A DNA stretch of 51,818 bases from Helicobacter cynogastricus (GCF_900197855.1 NZ_FZMQ01000005.1:504470-556287), one strand, 5' to 3'. Positions 34,316-43,599 are shown, numbered from the stretch's first letter. Made by a program: numbers and translations. Notes: generated by a model from the sequence alone, not told the origin.

Positions 34316-36682
34316 TTATTGGCAATGATAACATTCAAAGGATCGATCGAGCGCGCCTGTTTCTAAACTTGGGCTAGCCGTGCGCAGATAATAAGTAGAC
34401 TTTAAACCCAACTTCCATGCCAAGTGATAGATTTCATGCAAAAGCTTGCCACTTGCCTGATCGGGGCGTAAAAAAAGATTGAGGCTTTGCCCTTGATCGA
34501 TCCACTTTTGGCGCACAGCTGCTAGGCGGATGATGGCTTTAGGATCGATGTCGTAAGCAGAAGTGTAATAATGCCAAGTCTCTAAACTAAGTTCAGGCAC
34601 CACAACTGGGATCATCCCGCTTAAATTTTCCTCAAACCATTTTTTTTGATAAATGGGCTCAATCGTTTGAGTCGTGCCCACCAAAATAGAAATCGAACTT
34701 GTGGGGGCAATAGCCATCAAATAGCCATTTCTCAAACCATGTTGTTTGACCTGCGCTTTTAAACCCTCCCAATCGCAGGTAGGTTTATGAGGACTGAGTT
34801 CCCAAGTCTGTGGCTTGGCTTTATCCATAGGAAAGATTCCTCGACTCCACTCGGAATTTTCAAAATGAGCATAACTCCCACGCTCTTGGGCTAGCTTGCA
34901 ACTCTCTAAAATAGCTCTGTAACTGATTTTTTCCACTAACGCGTCAATGTGGCGCGCGTGCTCCACACTCCCCCACTCTATTTTGGCTTGAGCCAAAGCC
35001 TGCGCTTCGCCCATCACCCCAAGCCCCACGGCGCGACTTTGCAAATTCGTCCGCTTTGCCTTATCAATGGGATAAAAATTCAGATCAATAATATTATCTA
35101 GCATGCGCACAGCAATAGGCACAACCCGCGCAATGTCCGCATCGCTTCGCACCTTGCTAAGATTTAAACTTGCCAAGTTACACACCGCTACCTGCCCACC
35201 TTGAGCAATTTTTGTGGTCATGAAAATGCGCTTGCCCTTTAGGCTATCGTTGCTGGTAAGTTTATTAGCTTTTTTGGTGATGAGCGCATCCGTTGTGATA
35301 AGGTCTTTTTCCTCATAGTATTCCAAACTTCCATCTACAAACTCTACCGCCACTTTATAATGGCTACTGCCCGTCATTTGGTAAATTTCGGTGCAAAGAT
35401 TAGAGGAGCGGATAAGTCCGGTATGGCCATTTAGATGAGCACCATTAGCGTTGTCTTTAAAACCTAAGAAAGGCAATCCGCTTTCAAAGTAGTTTGTAAG
35501 GATTCTTTTCCACAGGGTGCGGGCTTCAATTTGCTGTTTGACAATGCCTTCATCATTCTCATACGCCAAATATTTTTGAGTAAAAACATCACCATAGCAT
35601 TCTGTCAAGTCAGAACAAACATAAGGATCAAAGAGAGTCCAAACTCCATCTTCTTCTACCCTTTGCATAAACAGATCACAAATCCACAATGCCGGGAAGA
35701 GATCATGGGCACGGCGACGCTCATCTCCGCTATTTTTACGCAAGTCAATAAACTCTAGCACATCTTTATGCCAAATCTCCAAATAAACTGCAATCGCCCC
35801 CTTGCGTGTGCCTAGCTGATCAACTGCAATCGCGACATCATTAACAATTTTTAAAAAGGGGATTGCCCCCGCGCTTGCCTCTTTATGCCCATCAATATAG
35901 CTCCCCAAACAGCGCACTTGAGAAAAATCCCAACCAATCCCCCCGCCGTATTTGGAGAGCAGAGCCATATCCTTGTAGCTATCAAAAATCCCTTCAATAT
36001 TGTCTGGGGTTGAGCCCACATAACAAGAACTCAGCTGATGGTTAGGCGTGCGCGCATTAGCTAGAGTAGGTGTAGCACACATCAGCTCAAAGCGGCTTAA
36101 CACCCCGTAAAAGGCTAGAGCTTTTTCATTAGGATCGCTCTCATTTTGAGCTAAAAACATCGCTATGGCCATAAACATATGCTGAGGCAACTCGATAGGA
36201 TGATCGTGCTTATCCTTGAGCAAATAGCGATCATGGAGGGTTTTGATACCCAAGTAATTAAATTGCAAATCGCGCTTAGGCTCTAGGGCTGCATTGAGTC
36301 GATCTAGATCAAATTTTTCTTTAAAGCCACGCACAATGCGCCCTTCTCTCTCGCCCACTTCAAAATACTCTGCTAGGTGTTTGTAGCCCATAAAGCCACT
36401 CACCTTGTGGTAGAGATCGAATAAAAATAAGCGTGCTGCAACAAAACTCCAGTTAGGGGCATGGACATCAATATGATCGATTGCAGTTTTAATGAGCGTT
36501 TGTTGAATATCCTCAGTTTTAATGCCATCTTTAAAAAAATGCGCTTCTAACTCTAATTCATCTTTATTAATCCCCTTTAACCCTTCTGTAGCACTCCTAA
36601 TGTATTTTTGAATCTTCTCCACATTTAAAGGCTCGGTACGCCCATTGCGTTTGATCACCCTCACTTCCATGTCCTCTCTCAT
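34316..36682 (-). CDS. nrdA: Class Ia ribonucleoside-diphosphate reductase, alpha subunit
   Basis: NrdA reduces ribonucleoside diphosphates to deoxy forms with the NrdB radical subunit. The 788-residue protein has an N-terminal ATP-cone ('[27 protein letters not shown]'). Active-site parts are '[10 protein letters not shown]' (first redox Cys), '[12 protein letters not shown]' (Asn-x-Cys-x-Glu site), '[12 protein letters not shown]' (second redox Cys), '[18 protein letters not shown]' and '[10 protein letters not shown]' (tyrosine radical relay). The C-terminal swinging-arm cysteines are in 'ECYHCQ'. Everything needed for catalysis is visible. The start ATG overlaps the typA stop as ATGA; a second ATG four codons later is possible. 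nrdB is not in the window. Confidence 0.95.
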   Translation of the reverse strand: MREDMEVRVIKRNGRTEPLNVEKIQKYIRSATEGLKGINKDELELEAHFFKDGIKTEDIQQTLIKTAIDHIDVHAPNWSFVAARLFLFDLYHKVSGFMGYKHLAEYFEVGEREGRIVRGFKEKFDLDRLNAALEPKRDLQFNYLGIKTLHDRYLLKDKHDHPIELPQHMFMAIAMFLAQNESDPNEKALAFYGVLSRFELMCATPTLANARTPNHQLSSCYVGSTPDNIEGIFDSYKDMALLSKYGGGIGWDFSQVRCLGSYIDGHKEASAGAIPFLKIVNDVAIAVDQLGTRKGAIAVYLEIWHKDVLEFIDLRKNSGDERRRAHDLFPALWICDLFMQRVEEDGVWTLFDPYVCSDLTECYGDVFTQKYLAYENDEGIVKQQIEARTLWKRILTNYFESGLPFLGFKDNANGAHLNGHTGLIRSSNLCTEIYQMTGSSHYKVAVEFVDGSLEYYEEKDLITTDALITKKANKLTSNDSLKGKRIFMTTKIAQGGQVAVCNLASLNLSKVRSDADIARVVPIAVRMLDNIIDLNFYPIDKAKRTNLQSRAVGLGVMGEAQALAQAKIEWGSVEHARHIDALVEKISYRAILESCKLAQERGSYAHFENSEWSRGIFPMDKAKPQTWELSPHKPTCDWEGLKAQVKQHGLRNGYLMAIAPTSSISILVGTTQTIEPIYQKKWFEENLSGMIPVVVPELSLETWHYYTSAYDIDPKAIIRLAAVRQKWIDQGQSLNLFLRPDQASGKLLHEIYHLAWKLGLKSTYYLRTASPSLETGALDRSFECYHCQ

Positions 36683-38478
36683 TTCTTGGCTCTGCGGCGT
36701 GCCGTGGGGTCTAAGAATTTCTTGCGGATACGCAAATTCAAAGGCGTAACCTCCAAAATCTCATCTTCCTCAATCCACTCTAAAGCTCTTTCCAAAGCCA
36801 TGCGTCTTGGAGGCGTGAGCTTGATCGCATCATCGCTTCCGCTTGCGCGCATATTGGTCAGATGTTTAGATTTAATAGGGTTAACTTCTAAATCATTATC
36901 TCGGCTGTGCTCACCAATCACCATGCCCACATAAACTTTAGTCTGAGGGTCGATAAACAGCGCGCCCCTTTCTTGAATATTAAATAGAGAAAACGCAGTT
37001 GCTTCCCCATTTTCCATGCTCACCAACGCGCCGTTCTTGCGCGATTCCACACTTCCACTAAAGGGACGAAACTCTAAAAAAGAATGATTCATCACCCCCT
37101 CGCCCTTCGTGTCGGTTAAAAATTCGCTACGATAACCAATGAGCCCCCTAGCCGGAATCTCAAATTCCAAACGGCTATAGCCATCATTCATAGGATTCAT
37201 CGCTTTCATTTCTGCTTTACGCCGCCCTAATCGCTCGATAATCGCCCCGCTAAAATCTTGAGGGGTGTCAATCACCAAATGCTCAAAGGGTTCTAACTTT
37301 ACCCCATCTTGCACCTTTACAATCACTTCTGGGCGGGAAATGCTAAACTCAAAGCCTTCACGGCGCAAATTCTCAGCCAAAATGGTAATTTGCAACTCTC
37401 CGCGCCCACTCACTTTAAATTTTCCCTCGCCCATTTCCTCGCATTTCATGGCGATATTGGTTTGCATTTCTTTAAGCAGGCGATCTTTGAGCTTGTTGGC
37501 CGTAACATGCTTGCCCTCTGTGCCTGCTAGAGGGGAATCATTGATGGCAAACACCACACTCATGGTGGGCTCTTCTAAGTGCATGGGGTCTAGGGGCATA
37601 GGATTGTTGGGATCAACCACGCTATCGCCCACATCCATCGCGTTAAAACCGGCAATAGCGACAATATCACCCGCTTGCGCTTGTTCGATTTCCATACGCG
37701 CTAACCCTAAAAATCCAATTAGTTTTGTGATCCTGCCTGTCTCCTTGCTCCCATCACTTTTATACAAGGCGACCATGTCTCCCTTTTTAATTTGCCCATT
37801 AAACACCCTCGCAATCCCAATTTTGCCGACATAATTATCATAATCCAAAGTAAAAATCTGCATTTGTAGTGCGTTACTAGCATCTCCACTAGGAGCAGGC
37901 ACATGGGAGAGAATGGTTTCAAACAAAGGTTCTAAGTTTTTGCGCTCATCACTTAGATCTTGAATCGCATAGCCATCCCGTGCAGCTGCATAGACAACTG
38001 GAAAATCTAGCTGGGCATCGCTTGCCTCCATCGCTACAAAGAGATCAAAAACCTCATTGACCACCCGATCAGGATCAGCTGCGGGCTTGTCGATCTTATT
38101 GACAACCACAATAGGACAAATTCCAAAACTTAAGGCCTTTTTGACCACAAATTTAGTTTGAGGCATCACCCCTTCTTGGGCATCTACTAAGAGCAACACG
38201 CCATCGACCATTTTTAACACCCGTTCTACTTCGCCTCCAAAATCGGCGTGTCCGGGGGTGTCAATGATATTAATTTGGGTGTCTTTATAATGGATGGCCG
38301 TATTTTTGGACAAAATAGTAATGCCTCGCTCTCTCTCCAAATCGTTGCTATCCATCATACGCTCATCAACCTTATCCCGTTCACCAAAAGTGCCCGATTG
38401 GGTGAGCAAACCATCGACTAAGGTGGTTTTGCCATGATCGACATGCGCAATGACGGCGATGTTCCTAATGTGTTGCAT
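36679..38478 (-). CDS. typA: Ribosome-associated GTPase TypA/BipA
   Basis: TypA/BipA is a translational GTPase involved in 50S assembly and stress adaptation. The 599-residue protein has G1 'AHVDHGKTT' (residues 10-18), switch region '[12 protein letters not shown]', G3 '[13 protein letters not shown]', G4 'VVNKIDKP', then EF-G-like domains III and V and the BipA-specific C-terminus ('[24 protein letters not shown]'). Full length. Its stop overlaps the nrdA start, so the two are probably co-transcribed from the promoter at 38514-38519. Confidence 0.96.
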   Translation of the reverse strand: MQHIRNIAVIAHVDHGKTTLVDGLLTQSGTFGERDKVDERMMDSNDLERERGITILSKNTAIHYKDTQINIIDTPGHADFGGEVERVLKMVDGVLLLVDAQEGVMPQTKFVVKKALSFGICPIVVVNKIDKPAADPDRVVNEVFDLFVAMEASDAQLDFPVVYAAARDGYAIQDLSDERKNLEPLFETILSHVPAPSGDASNALQMQIFTLDYDNYVGKIGIARVFNGQIKKGDMVALYKSDGSKETGRITKLIGFLGLARMEIEQAQAGDIVAIAGFNAMDVGDSVVDPNNPMPLDPMHLEEPTMSVVFAINDSPLAGTEGKHVTANKLKDRLLKEMQTNIAMKCEEMGEGKFKVSGRGELQITILAENLRREGFEFSISRPEVIVKVQDGVKLEPFEHLVIDTPQDFSGAIIERLGRRKAEMKAMNPMNDGYSRLEFEIPARGLIGYRSEFLTDTKGEGVMNHSFLEFRPFSGSVESRKNGALVSMENGEATAFSLFNIQERGALFIDPQTKVYVGMVIGEHSRDNDLEVNPIKSKHLTNMRASGSDDAIKLTPPRRMALERALEWIEEDEILEVTPLNLRIRKKFLDPTARRRAKK

Positions 38479-38513
38479 TCAAGCCTCTTGATTGATGATT
38501 TTTTTGAGGGCTC

Positions 38514-38519
38514 AGTATA
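38514..38519 (-). promoter_or_regulatory. -10 element (TATACT) for typA-nrdA
   Basis: TATACT on the minus strand, about 35 bases before the typA ATG (38478), in the short gap after the second sialyltransferase. Confidence 0.5.
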
Positions 38520-38566
38520 ACGATTTGCGTATTAAAAAATCCTATATTCTAAAAGAGGTAAGCAAT

Positions 38567-39595
38567 TCAAAGAGTTAGAGAAGATGTTGTAAATGGGCAT
38601 ATCACCCCCCCCCCCCCCCCTATCGACCCGTGGCGTTTTATCCATGCTTTTAAAACACGAAAGGCTTTAAAAGTAAGTTTGCATGAGCCTCTTACAATAC
38701 GATATAGATCGATAACACAATGATAAGCCATGCGCAAACTCTGATAAAAGATATTGTCCGGAGTGATACCCACATCCCAAACAACTTTTAGGATCAAGCT
38801 TGTGTGCACGGGGCGATCAACGGGAATTAGATCAATGATGGGCGAATCGATGCGGATGTCATCGATATAACCCTCCGGCTTGAACTCCCCTAATTTTAGG
38901 GCTTGCATTTTTTCCTGAACAAGGGCATTTTTATGCGGACTTAAGGGCAGGATTGCAGAAAGCGCGCTGTTAGGGATGAGGGCGTAAAGTTGAGCGTATT
39001 GTTGGGCTAATTCAATCCCCTTTATATCGAGGTCTTTTGTGTGCTGGGAATCAGGAGAGAGGGTAAAATGCGGACTTTTGGCATGGTAAAAGTGTCCCAA
39101 ACCCTCTAGGTAAAAATCCAACCCAGCACAATAGATTTCTTTGTAACCTAGAGCGATCGCCACAATGATCATCATCACGCCACTAGTGAAGTGTTGTTGA
39201 TAAAAATTGCGCCTAATCGTGTGGAGTTTATAAAAAGGCTCTAGACTTTGCAATAAATCGTAAGTGTTGCGCGCCCCCGGGTAATGTCGATCTAGATAAT
39301 CTTGAGTATGCGTGTAGATATTGCTACCAAAATATGTAAAGGGGGCAATAGTCGAGCAAAAAAGGTCTTCAAAATAATATTCTTGGCGCAAACTCAACTC
39401 TCTAGCCGTTCTCATCTGTGCATCAAAGACTTGAGAGTTAAAAAACACCCCCTTAACCTCTTTGCCTAGATAGTACTTGTCCTCAAAATAAAACTGGTTG
39501 CACCTAAAGACATCAAAATCCGGAGGGAATAAACTATAATCGAGGTTTTTAATGCTTGGGCCATTACCCGCAACAATGAGGGGTTTAAATGACAT
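38567..39595 (-). CDS. GT42 sialyltransferase, copy 2 (CstI/CstII-like)
   Basis: A 342-residue glycosyltransferase family 42 enzyme that would transfer sialic acid from CMP-Neu5Ac to LPS galactose. The N-terminus 'PLIVAGNGPSIKNLDYSLFP' and 'DVFRCNQFYFEDKYYLGKEV' are the CMP-Neu5Ac binding signatures of Campylobacter CstII. 'QHFTSGVMMIIVAIALGYKEIYCAGLDFY' and the catalytic-His motif 'QHTKDLDIKG' follow. AAGGAG at 39602-39607 is six bases before the ATG. The last residues come from a G16 tract (38605-38620) that decides the C-terminal tail. It follows copy 1 by 14 bases and shares nearly identical N-terminal and late-central DNA with it. Characterised H. bizzozeronii GT42 enzymes downstream of neu genes are the closest known precedent I can recall. 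Confidence 0.87.
   Translation of the reverse strand: MSFKPLIVAGNGPSIKNLDYSLFPPDFDVFRCNQFYFEDKYYLGKEVKGVFFNSQVFDAQMRTARELSLRQEYYFEDLFCSTIAPFTYFGSNIYTHTQDYLDRHYPGARNTYDLLQSLEPFYKLHTIRRNFYQQHFTSGVMMIIVAIALGYKEIYCAGLDFYLEGLGHFYHAKSPHFTLSPDSQHTKDLDIKGIELAQQYAQLYALIPNSALSAILPLSPHKNALVQEKMQALKLGEFKPEGYIDDIRIDSPIIDLIPVDRPVHTSLILKVVWDVGITPDNIFYQSLRMAYHCVIDLYRIVRGSCKLTFKAFRVLKAWIKRHGSIGGGGGVICPFTTSSLTL
38605..38620 (-). repeat. Poly-G (16) tract at the 3' end of sialyltransferase copy 2
   Basis: Sixteen C on the plus strand. In the coding strand 15 G would stop at once (TGA), 16 G gives the present 12-residue tail VICPFTTSSLTL, and 17 G gives a 23-residue tail starting DMPIYN and ending at 38532. Confidence 0.85.
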
Positions 39596-39609
39596 GCAAT
39601 TCTCCTTGT

Positions 39610-40680
39610 TTAAAACCGATCCTTGTGCCAGTGAAACCACCAATTACCCCCCCCCCCCCCAATATCAGGCGCATCCGGAGGAACTCCTTTTCTGTATTTC
39701 CAAAGTAATTTAAGGCCTTTTTTGTTGGTAAAAAATCGCACAAGACCACGCAAGAAACGACATAAATCCAACAAGAAAGAAACAATCATATTGGAGGGAT
39801 CTAAACCTGCACCACTCAAAACCCGTTTTAAAAGAATTTTGCGCCCGATTGGCATAGAGGTTTTTGGAGAGGTTTTTGGAGAGGCTGTTAAGATATCTTG
39901 GGTATATCCAGGGGGTTTTTCATGTCCTAAGTGCAGAGCTTGCATTCCTTCTTGAGAAAGAGCGTTTTTATGCGGACTTAAGGGCAAGATTGCAGAAAGC
40001 GCGCTGTTAGGGATGAGGGCGTAAAGCTGGGCGTATTGTTGGGCTAGCTCTATAGCCTGCATGTCTAGCTCTTTGGTGTGCATGGGTGCATGATCCAGAA
40101 TAAAAAACCGACTGCTATCTGGATAAAAATGCCCCAATCCTGTAGCATAAAAATCAATCCCTGCTAAATAAATTTCTTGATAACCTAAAGCAATCGCACT
40201 AATAAGCATCATAATTCCACCCGTAAATTGTTGACCCTGAAAATTACGCGCCTTTGTGTACAGGTCTAAAAAGGGTTTTAGAGTGACTAGGAGCTCATAG
40301 GTATGGGTGATATTGGTGAAGTGTTTGTCCAAAAAAGAGCGTGCATGTAGAAGACGTAAAGAACGGTAGCGATCGCCAAGATTACTAGGCAACTCCTCAT
40401 CTTTGTGATAAAAGGGATTGAAAGGACTATACTCTGTATCTGTAGTGCAATAAATAGTATTGATTTTATATTCATCGCGTGCGACTAGTTGGCTAGCTGT
40501 GCGCATCTGTACATCAAAAATCCATGAATTAAAAAACACCCCCTTAACTTCTTTGCCTAGATAATACTTATCCTCAAAATAAAACTGGTTGCACCTAAAG
40601 ACATCAAAATCCGGAGGGAATAAACTATAATCGAGGTTTTTAATGCTCGGGCCATTACCGGCGATGATTAAGGGTTTCAT
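39610..40680 (-). CDS. GT42 sialyltransferase, copy 1 (CstI/CstII-like)
   Basis: A 356-residue paralogue of copy 2. It starts 'MKPLIIAGNGPSIKNLDYSLF', has the same 'DVFRCNQFYFEDKYYLGKEV' block, 'QQFTGGIMMLISAIALGYQEIYLAGIDFY' and the catalytic-His motif 'MHTKELDMQAIELA'. Compared with CstII, the TSG triplet that contacts the donor sugar reads TGG here, so donor or acceptor handling may differ. The middle (about residues 65-125) is unlike copy 2, while the flanks are almost identical. Few bases resemble a ribosome-binding site before the ATG (only AGG); a C14 tract lies just upstream. The 3' end carries a G14 tract. Confidence 0.87.
   Translation of the reverse strand: MKPLIIAGNGPSIKNLDYSLFPPDFDVFRCNQFYFEDKYYLGKEVKGVFFNSWIFDVQMRTASQLVARDEYKINTIYCTTDTEYSPFNPFYHKDEELPSNLGDRYRSLRLLHARSFLDKHFTNITHTYELLVTLKPFLDLYTKARNFQGQQFTGGIMMLISAIALGYQEIYLAGIDFYATGLGHFYPDSSRFFILDHAPMHTKELDMQAIELAQQYAQLYALIPNSALSAILPLSPHKNALSQEGMQALHLGHEKPPGYTQDILTASPKTSPKTSMPIGRKILLKRVLSGAGLDPSNMIVSFLLDLCRFLRGLVRFFTNKKGLKLLWKYRKGVPPDAPDIGGGGGNWWFHWHKDRF
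39647..39660 (-). repeat. Poly-G (14) tract at the 3' end of sialyltransferase copy 1
   Basis: Fourteen C on the plus strand. In the coding strand 14 G gives the present tail NWWFHWHKDRF ending at 39610; 15 G stops at once; 13 G gives a longer tail that runs over the ribosome-binding site and ATG of copy 2 and stops just inside it. Confidence 0.85.
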
Positions 40681-40687
40681 GGCCTGC

Positions 40688-40701
40688 GGGGGGGGGGGGG
40701 G
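40688..40701 (-). repeat. Poly-C (14, coding strand) tract between neuA and sialyltransferase copy 1
   Basis: Fourteen G on the plus strand. It sits in the 26-base gap between the neuA TAA and the next ATG, seven bases before the ATG. Length change cannot shift a frame here but changes spacing. Confidence 0.8.
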
Positions 40702-40706
40702 TGGGA

Positions 40707-41363
40707 TTACACATCAAAATCCTTTAAAGAGTCAATATCTAGGGCGTGATCTAGGGCGATCTCATAACCTATAAGCGCATCGTTTAAACTGGTGTTGGGC
40801 GTTAGGGTTTCTACTTGGTGGATGTAGATCGCTCCATTGATTTTATAGTAGGCGGGCAAATCCTGACGGCGCACAGAGCTAGGCGCATTTAAAAGGGGTT
40901 TGAGGCGGTGGTTGTGCAGGGTGCGCATAAATAGGGGGTGCTCTGTAACCAAGTGCACGCTGGCTAAGGGCAAATAACCCTCTTGCTTAAAGAGCCTATA
41001 AGCCCCCTTGATGTCCTTAGCATCTCTTAGAGGAGAGGTGGGCTGGAGCACCACCACATGATCAAAATGCACTTTTAAATCCTTGTAATTTTGCAAAGCT
41101 TCTAAAAGCCCGCTAATGGTGGGGGCGGTGTGGCCTGAAGTCTCTTTGGAGCGTAAAAAAGGCGCGCTTGCGCCATAACTTTTAGCAATTTTGGCATATT
41201 CTGGGCTATCTGTGCTGACTAGAATCTGGCTAAAAATCCTAGCTTTCTTGGCGGCTAAAATGGTGTGCGCCATGAGGGGCAACCCTTTAAAATCTTTGAT
41301 ATTTTTATGTTTCACGCCCTGAGAGCCACTTCTTGCCGGGATGTAGGCTAAAACTTTAGTCAT
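40707..41363 (-). CDS. neuA: CMP-N-acetylneuraminate cytidylyltransferase
   Basis: NeuA activates sialic acid with CTP to give CMP-Neu5Ac, the donor for sialyltransferases. The 218-residue protein has the nucleotide-binding opening 'AYIPARSGSQGVKHKNIKDFKG', 'ILVSTDSPEYAKIA', 'VVLQPTSPLRDAKDI' and 'INGAIYIH'. The ATG at 41363 is chosen because it overlaps the end of neuC by eight bases and gives the standard N-terminus; the open frame extends ten codons further. It is the third gene of neuB-neuC-neuA. Legionaminic acid activation is an alternative, but the NeuC and GT42 neighbours favour Neu5Ac. Confidence 0.9.
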   Translation of the reverse strand: MTKVLAYIPARSGSQGVKHKNIKDFKGLPLMAHTILAAKKARIFSQILVSTDSPEYAKIAKSYGASAPFLRSKETSGHTAPTISGLLEALQNYKDLKVHFDHVVVLQPTSPLRDAKDIKGAYRLFKQEGYLPLASVHLVTEHPLFMRTLHNHRLKPLLNAPSSVRRQDLPAYYKINGAIYIHQVETLTPNTSLNDALIGYEIALDHALDIDSLKDFDV

Positions 41364-42516
41364 GGGCAAAATACTTTTGGGTGGGGGTGTCAAAAAGTGC
41401 AGGGCTCAAGGCATTTAGAAAATGCGCCACACTTTGGCCCGTACCAAAATGATAGGTAGGCTGGTGGCGGGGCTTGTTTTTTACTTCTAAAATCGCCTCT
41501 AAAATGGCGTGGCGCTCCTCTTTAACTTGTGTGATGTGGCTTGCCATGCTGCGCTTGTGCTGGCGGCTACCAAGATTTAAGCAGGGCACGCCATACACCC
41601 CCGCCTCTCGAATGCCCGCACTTGAGTTGCCGATGATAAACTGGGCGTTTTTGAGTAGGGTTAAAAAATACTCAAACTTCATGCTCGGGAAGCACACAAA
41701 ATGGGGGTCATTTTTAAGGGTTGCTAGGGCGTTTAAAATGGCTTCAGAGCCTAGATCGTTGTTAGGGTAAATGCATACAAAATTTTGCCCTTTTTGTGTG
41801 GCCAATTTGCACCCCTCCAAAATCTCGTAAATGGTGTGGGGGAGGTCTATAATCTCGCTAACCACCGGGTGGTAAATGAGGATCGCATACTCTCCCTTAA
41901 AGACTTGGATTTGAGAATAGCGCGCTTGCACTTGAGAAAAACTAGGCAAATCTCCTAACATCACATCAATATCGCTAGAGCCGATCACAAAGATATTTTC
42001 AGCCCGCTCACCCATTTGCAATAAAATTTGGCGCGCGCGCTCCTCGCACACAAAGTGCAAATGCGCTAATTTAGACACGCTGTGGCGGATACTCTCATCT
42101 AAAGTTCCGCTAAGCTCCCCGCCCTCAATGTGCGCGCTCAAAATGGAGTTAAAACTCCCCACAATCGCACACGCCAAAGTTTCTAAGCGGTCGCCATGAA
42201 AGACAATGAGATCGGGGCGTTGCAGGGCAATAAAGTGGTGGAATTGGGTAATGGTGTCTGCTAGGGCTAAATCCATCTCTTGGGAAGTGGCTTTAGCTAA
42301 AAAGACATGTTCAAAGCCGTCTTTAAAAATTTCAATGTAAGTGCTGCCGTATTTCTCCAAAAGGTGCATGCCACACACAAAGATCGCATAACTGATCTTG
42401 CCCGCCATAGGGTGATCTAATGTGCCCTTTTCTAGCGAGTTTATGGCTTGGATCAAGGGTTTTAATTTGCCATAGTCTGCCCGACTATTGGTGACAAAAA
42501 CTAAATGTCTTTTCAT
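41356..42516 (-). CDS. neuC: UDP-N-acetylglucosamine 2-epimerase (hydrolysing)
   Basis: NeuC converts UDP-GlcNAc to ManNAc and UDP, the first committed step to Neu5Ac. The 386-residue protein shows 'FVTNSRADYGKLKPLIQAI' (N-terminal), 'VFHGDRLETLACAIVGSF', 'SAHIEGGELSGTLDESIRHSVSKLAHLHF', 'IGSSDID' and the UDP-binding 'FIIGNSSAGIREAGVYGVPCLNLGSRQ'. Full length with intact motifs. It is coupled to neuB by an ATGA overlap and to neuA by an eight-base overlap. Confidence 0.93.
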   Translation of the reverse strand: MKRHLVFVTNSRADYGKLKPLIQAINSLEKGTLDHPMAGKISYAIFVCGMHLLEKYGSTYIEIFKDGFEHVFLAKATSQEMDLALADTITQFHHFIALQRPDLIVFHGDRLETLACAIVGSFNSILSAHIEGGELSGTLDESIRHSVSKLAHLHFVCEERARQILLQMGERAENIFVIGSSDIDVMLGDLPSFSQVQARYSQIQVFKGEYAILIYHPVVSEIIDLPHTIYEILEGCKLATQKGQNFVCIYPNNDLGSEAILNALATLKNDPHFVCFPSMKFEYFLTLLKNAQFIIGNSSAGIREAGVYGVPCLNLGSRQHKRSMASHITQVKEERHAILEAILEVKNKPRHQPTYHFGTGQSVAHFLNALSPALFDTPTQKYFAHD

Positions 42517-43544
42517 ACCAGCATGTCAGCGCAAATGTGGCTATCTTTGGGGATAAACACCCTAGCCACCCGTCCCAAAGTCTTTTCATAATCCTTAGCC
42601 AAAATCCCCCGTGTGCCCGGGCGTTTCACCCAAGAGTTTTCTTTGCTAATTGCCTGCCCGGGGGCAATGTCAGCAGTGGCGACCATCGTAGCAAAGGCAA
42701 AATCTCTAGTAACCTGTTCCTCTTTTAAGTGGGTTTTAGAGCCTCCACGCATTAAAAAGAGCTCATGGGCACTTTGCACTAAATCCTGCGCCTCTTGTGG
42801 GTCCATAGAGCAAATAATATCGGGTCCCTCACGCTCTTTAGAATCTGTAAAATGCCGCTCGACTAAGCTTGCCCCTAAAGCGATCGCCCCCTTACAGGCG
42901 TTGTTGTTTAAAGTGTGATCACTTAGCCCTACAGGTACACCGGGGAATGCTTGGGCTAAATCTAGCATCGCACCCAAGCGCACTAAGTGGGGGGCGGTGG
43001 GGTAAAGATTAGTGGTGTGCATCAAGGCTAGGGGGACTTTATCTAGCAAAAAGCTGACATGCTCTTTGACCGACTCTAGGCTGTGCATCCCGGTAGAGAT
43101 GATCATAGGCTTTTTAAAGGTGGCAATGTGGGCTAAAAGAGGGGTGTTGTTCATCTCGCCTGAGCCGATCTTAAAGCCCACCACCCCGATGTCCTCTAAA
43201 AAATTCGCCGCTGCACGACTAAAGGGGGTGGAAAGATAAATCATCCCCTGTTTTTCCACATATTCTTTAAATTCCCGCTCCTCTTTGGGGCTTAAGGCGC
43301 ATTTTTTCATGATCTCATAGATAGAGGAAGAGCTATTGCCCGGGATGACTTTTTGGGCTAGTGGGCTCATCTCATCCTCGATGATGTGGGTTTGGTGTTT
43401 TAACACCTCAATGCCCGCTGCCTTAGCTGCATCGGCCATGAGCTTGGCGATCTCTAAACTCCCATTATGGTTGATCCCCACTTCAGCCACCACTAAGGGC
43501 GGGTGGTCTAAGCCAATTTGGCGCGTGCCTAAATTAAATGTCAT
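42513..43544 (-). CDS. neuB: N-acetylneuraminate synthase
   Basis: NeuB condenses ManNAc with phosphoenolpyruvate to form Neu5Ac. The 343-residue protein has the TIM barrel ('VVAEVGINHNGSLEIAKLMADAAK', 'STPFSRAAANFLEDIGVVGFKIGSGEM', 'MIISTGMHSLESV', 'VGLSDHTLNN') and a C-terminal SAF/antifreeze-like domain ('ENSWVKRPGTRGILAKDYEKTLGRVAR'). Start: ATG 43544 with AAAGG eight bases upstream; TTG 43547 directly precedes it. First gene of the sialylation operon. NeuB, LegI and PseI are homologous; with NeuC next to it the Neu5Ac route is the best reading. Confidence 0.93.
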   Translation of the reverse strand: MTFNLGTRQIGLDHPPLVVAEVGINHNGSLEIAKLMADAAKAAGIEVLKHQTHIIEDEMSPLAQKVIPGNSSSSIYEIMKKCALSPKEEREFKEYVEKQGMIYLSTPFSRAAANFLEDIGVVGFKIGSGEMNNTPLLAHIATFKKPMIISTGMHSLESVKEHVSFLLDKVPLALMHTTNLYPTAPHLVRLGAMLDLAQAFPGVPVGLSDHTLNNNACKGAIALGASLVERHFTDSKEREGPDIICSMDPQEAQDLVQSAHELFLMRGGSKTHLKEEQVTRDFAFATMVATADIAPGQAISKENSWVKRPGTRGILAKDYEKTLGRVARVFIPKDSHICADMLV

Positions 43545-43571
43545 CAAGGAGACCTTTGAAAAATATGGTGT

Positions 43572-43577
43572 ATTTTA
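43572..43577 (-). promoter_or_regulatory. -10 element (TAAAAT) for the neu operon
   Basis: TAAAAT on the minus strand about 28 bases before the neuB ATG. A dyad occupies the -35 side. Confidence 0.5.
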
Positions 43578-43584
43578 ACCAGAT

Positions 43585-43599
43585 TTACCTAACAGGTAA
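43585..43599. promoter_or_regulatory. Dyad TTACCT-AAC-AGGTAA upstream of neuB (candidate operator)
   Basis: A perfect six-base inverted repeat with a three-base centre, seven bases upstream of the neuB -10, where a -35 element would be. The position suits a regulator binding site. Confidence 0.4.

Noticed and set aside
39585..39785. A separate 66-residue gene across the G14 tract
   Set aside because: It is the alternate frame of sialyltransferase copy 1 across the tract; its last part would be the tail of copy 1 if the tract were 13 G.
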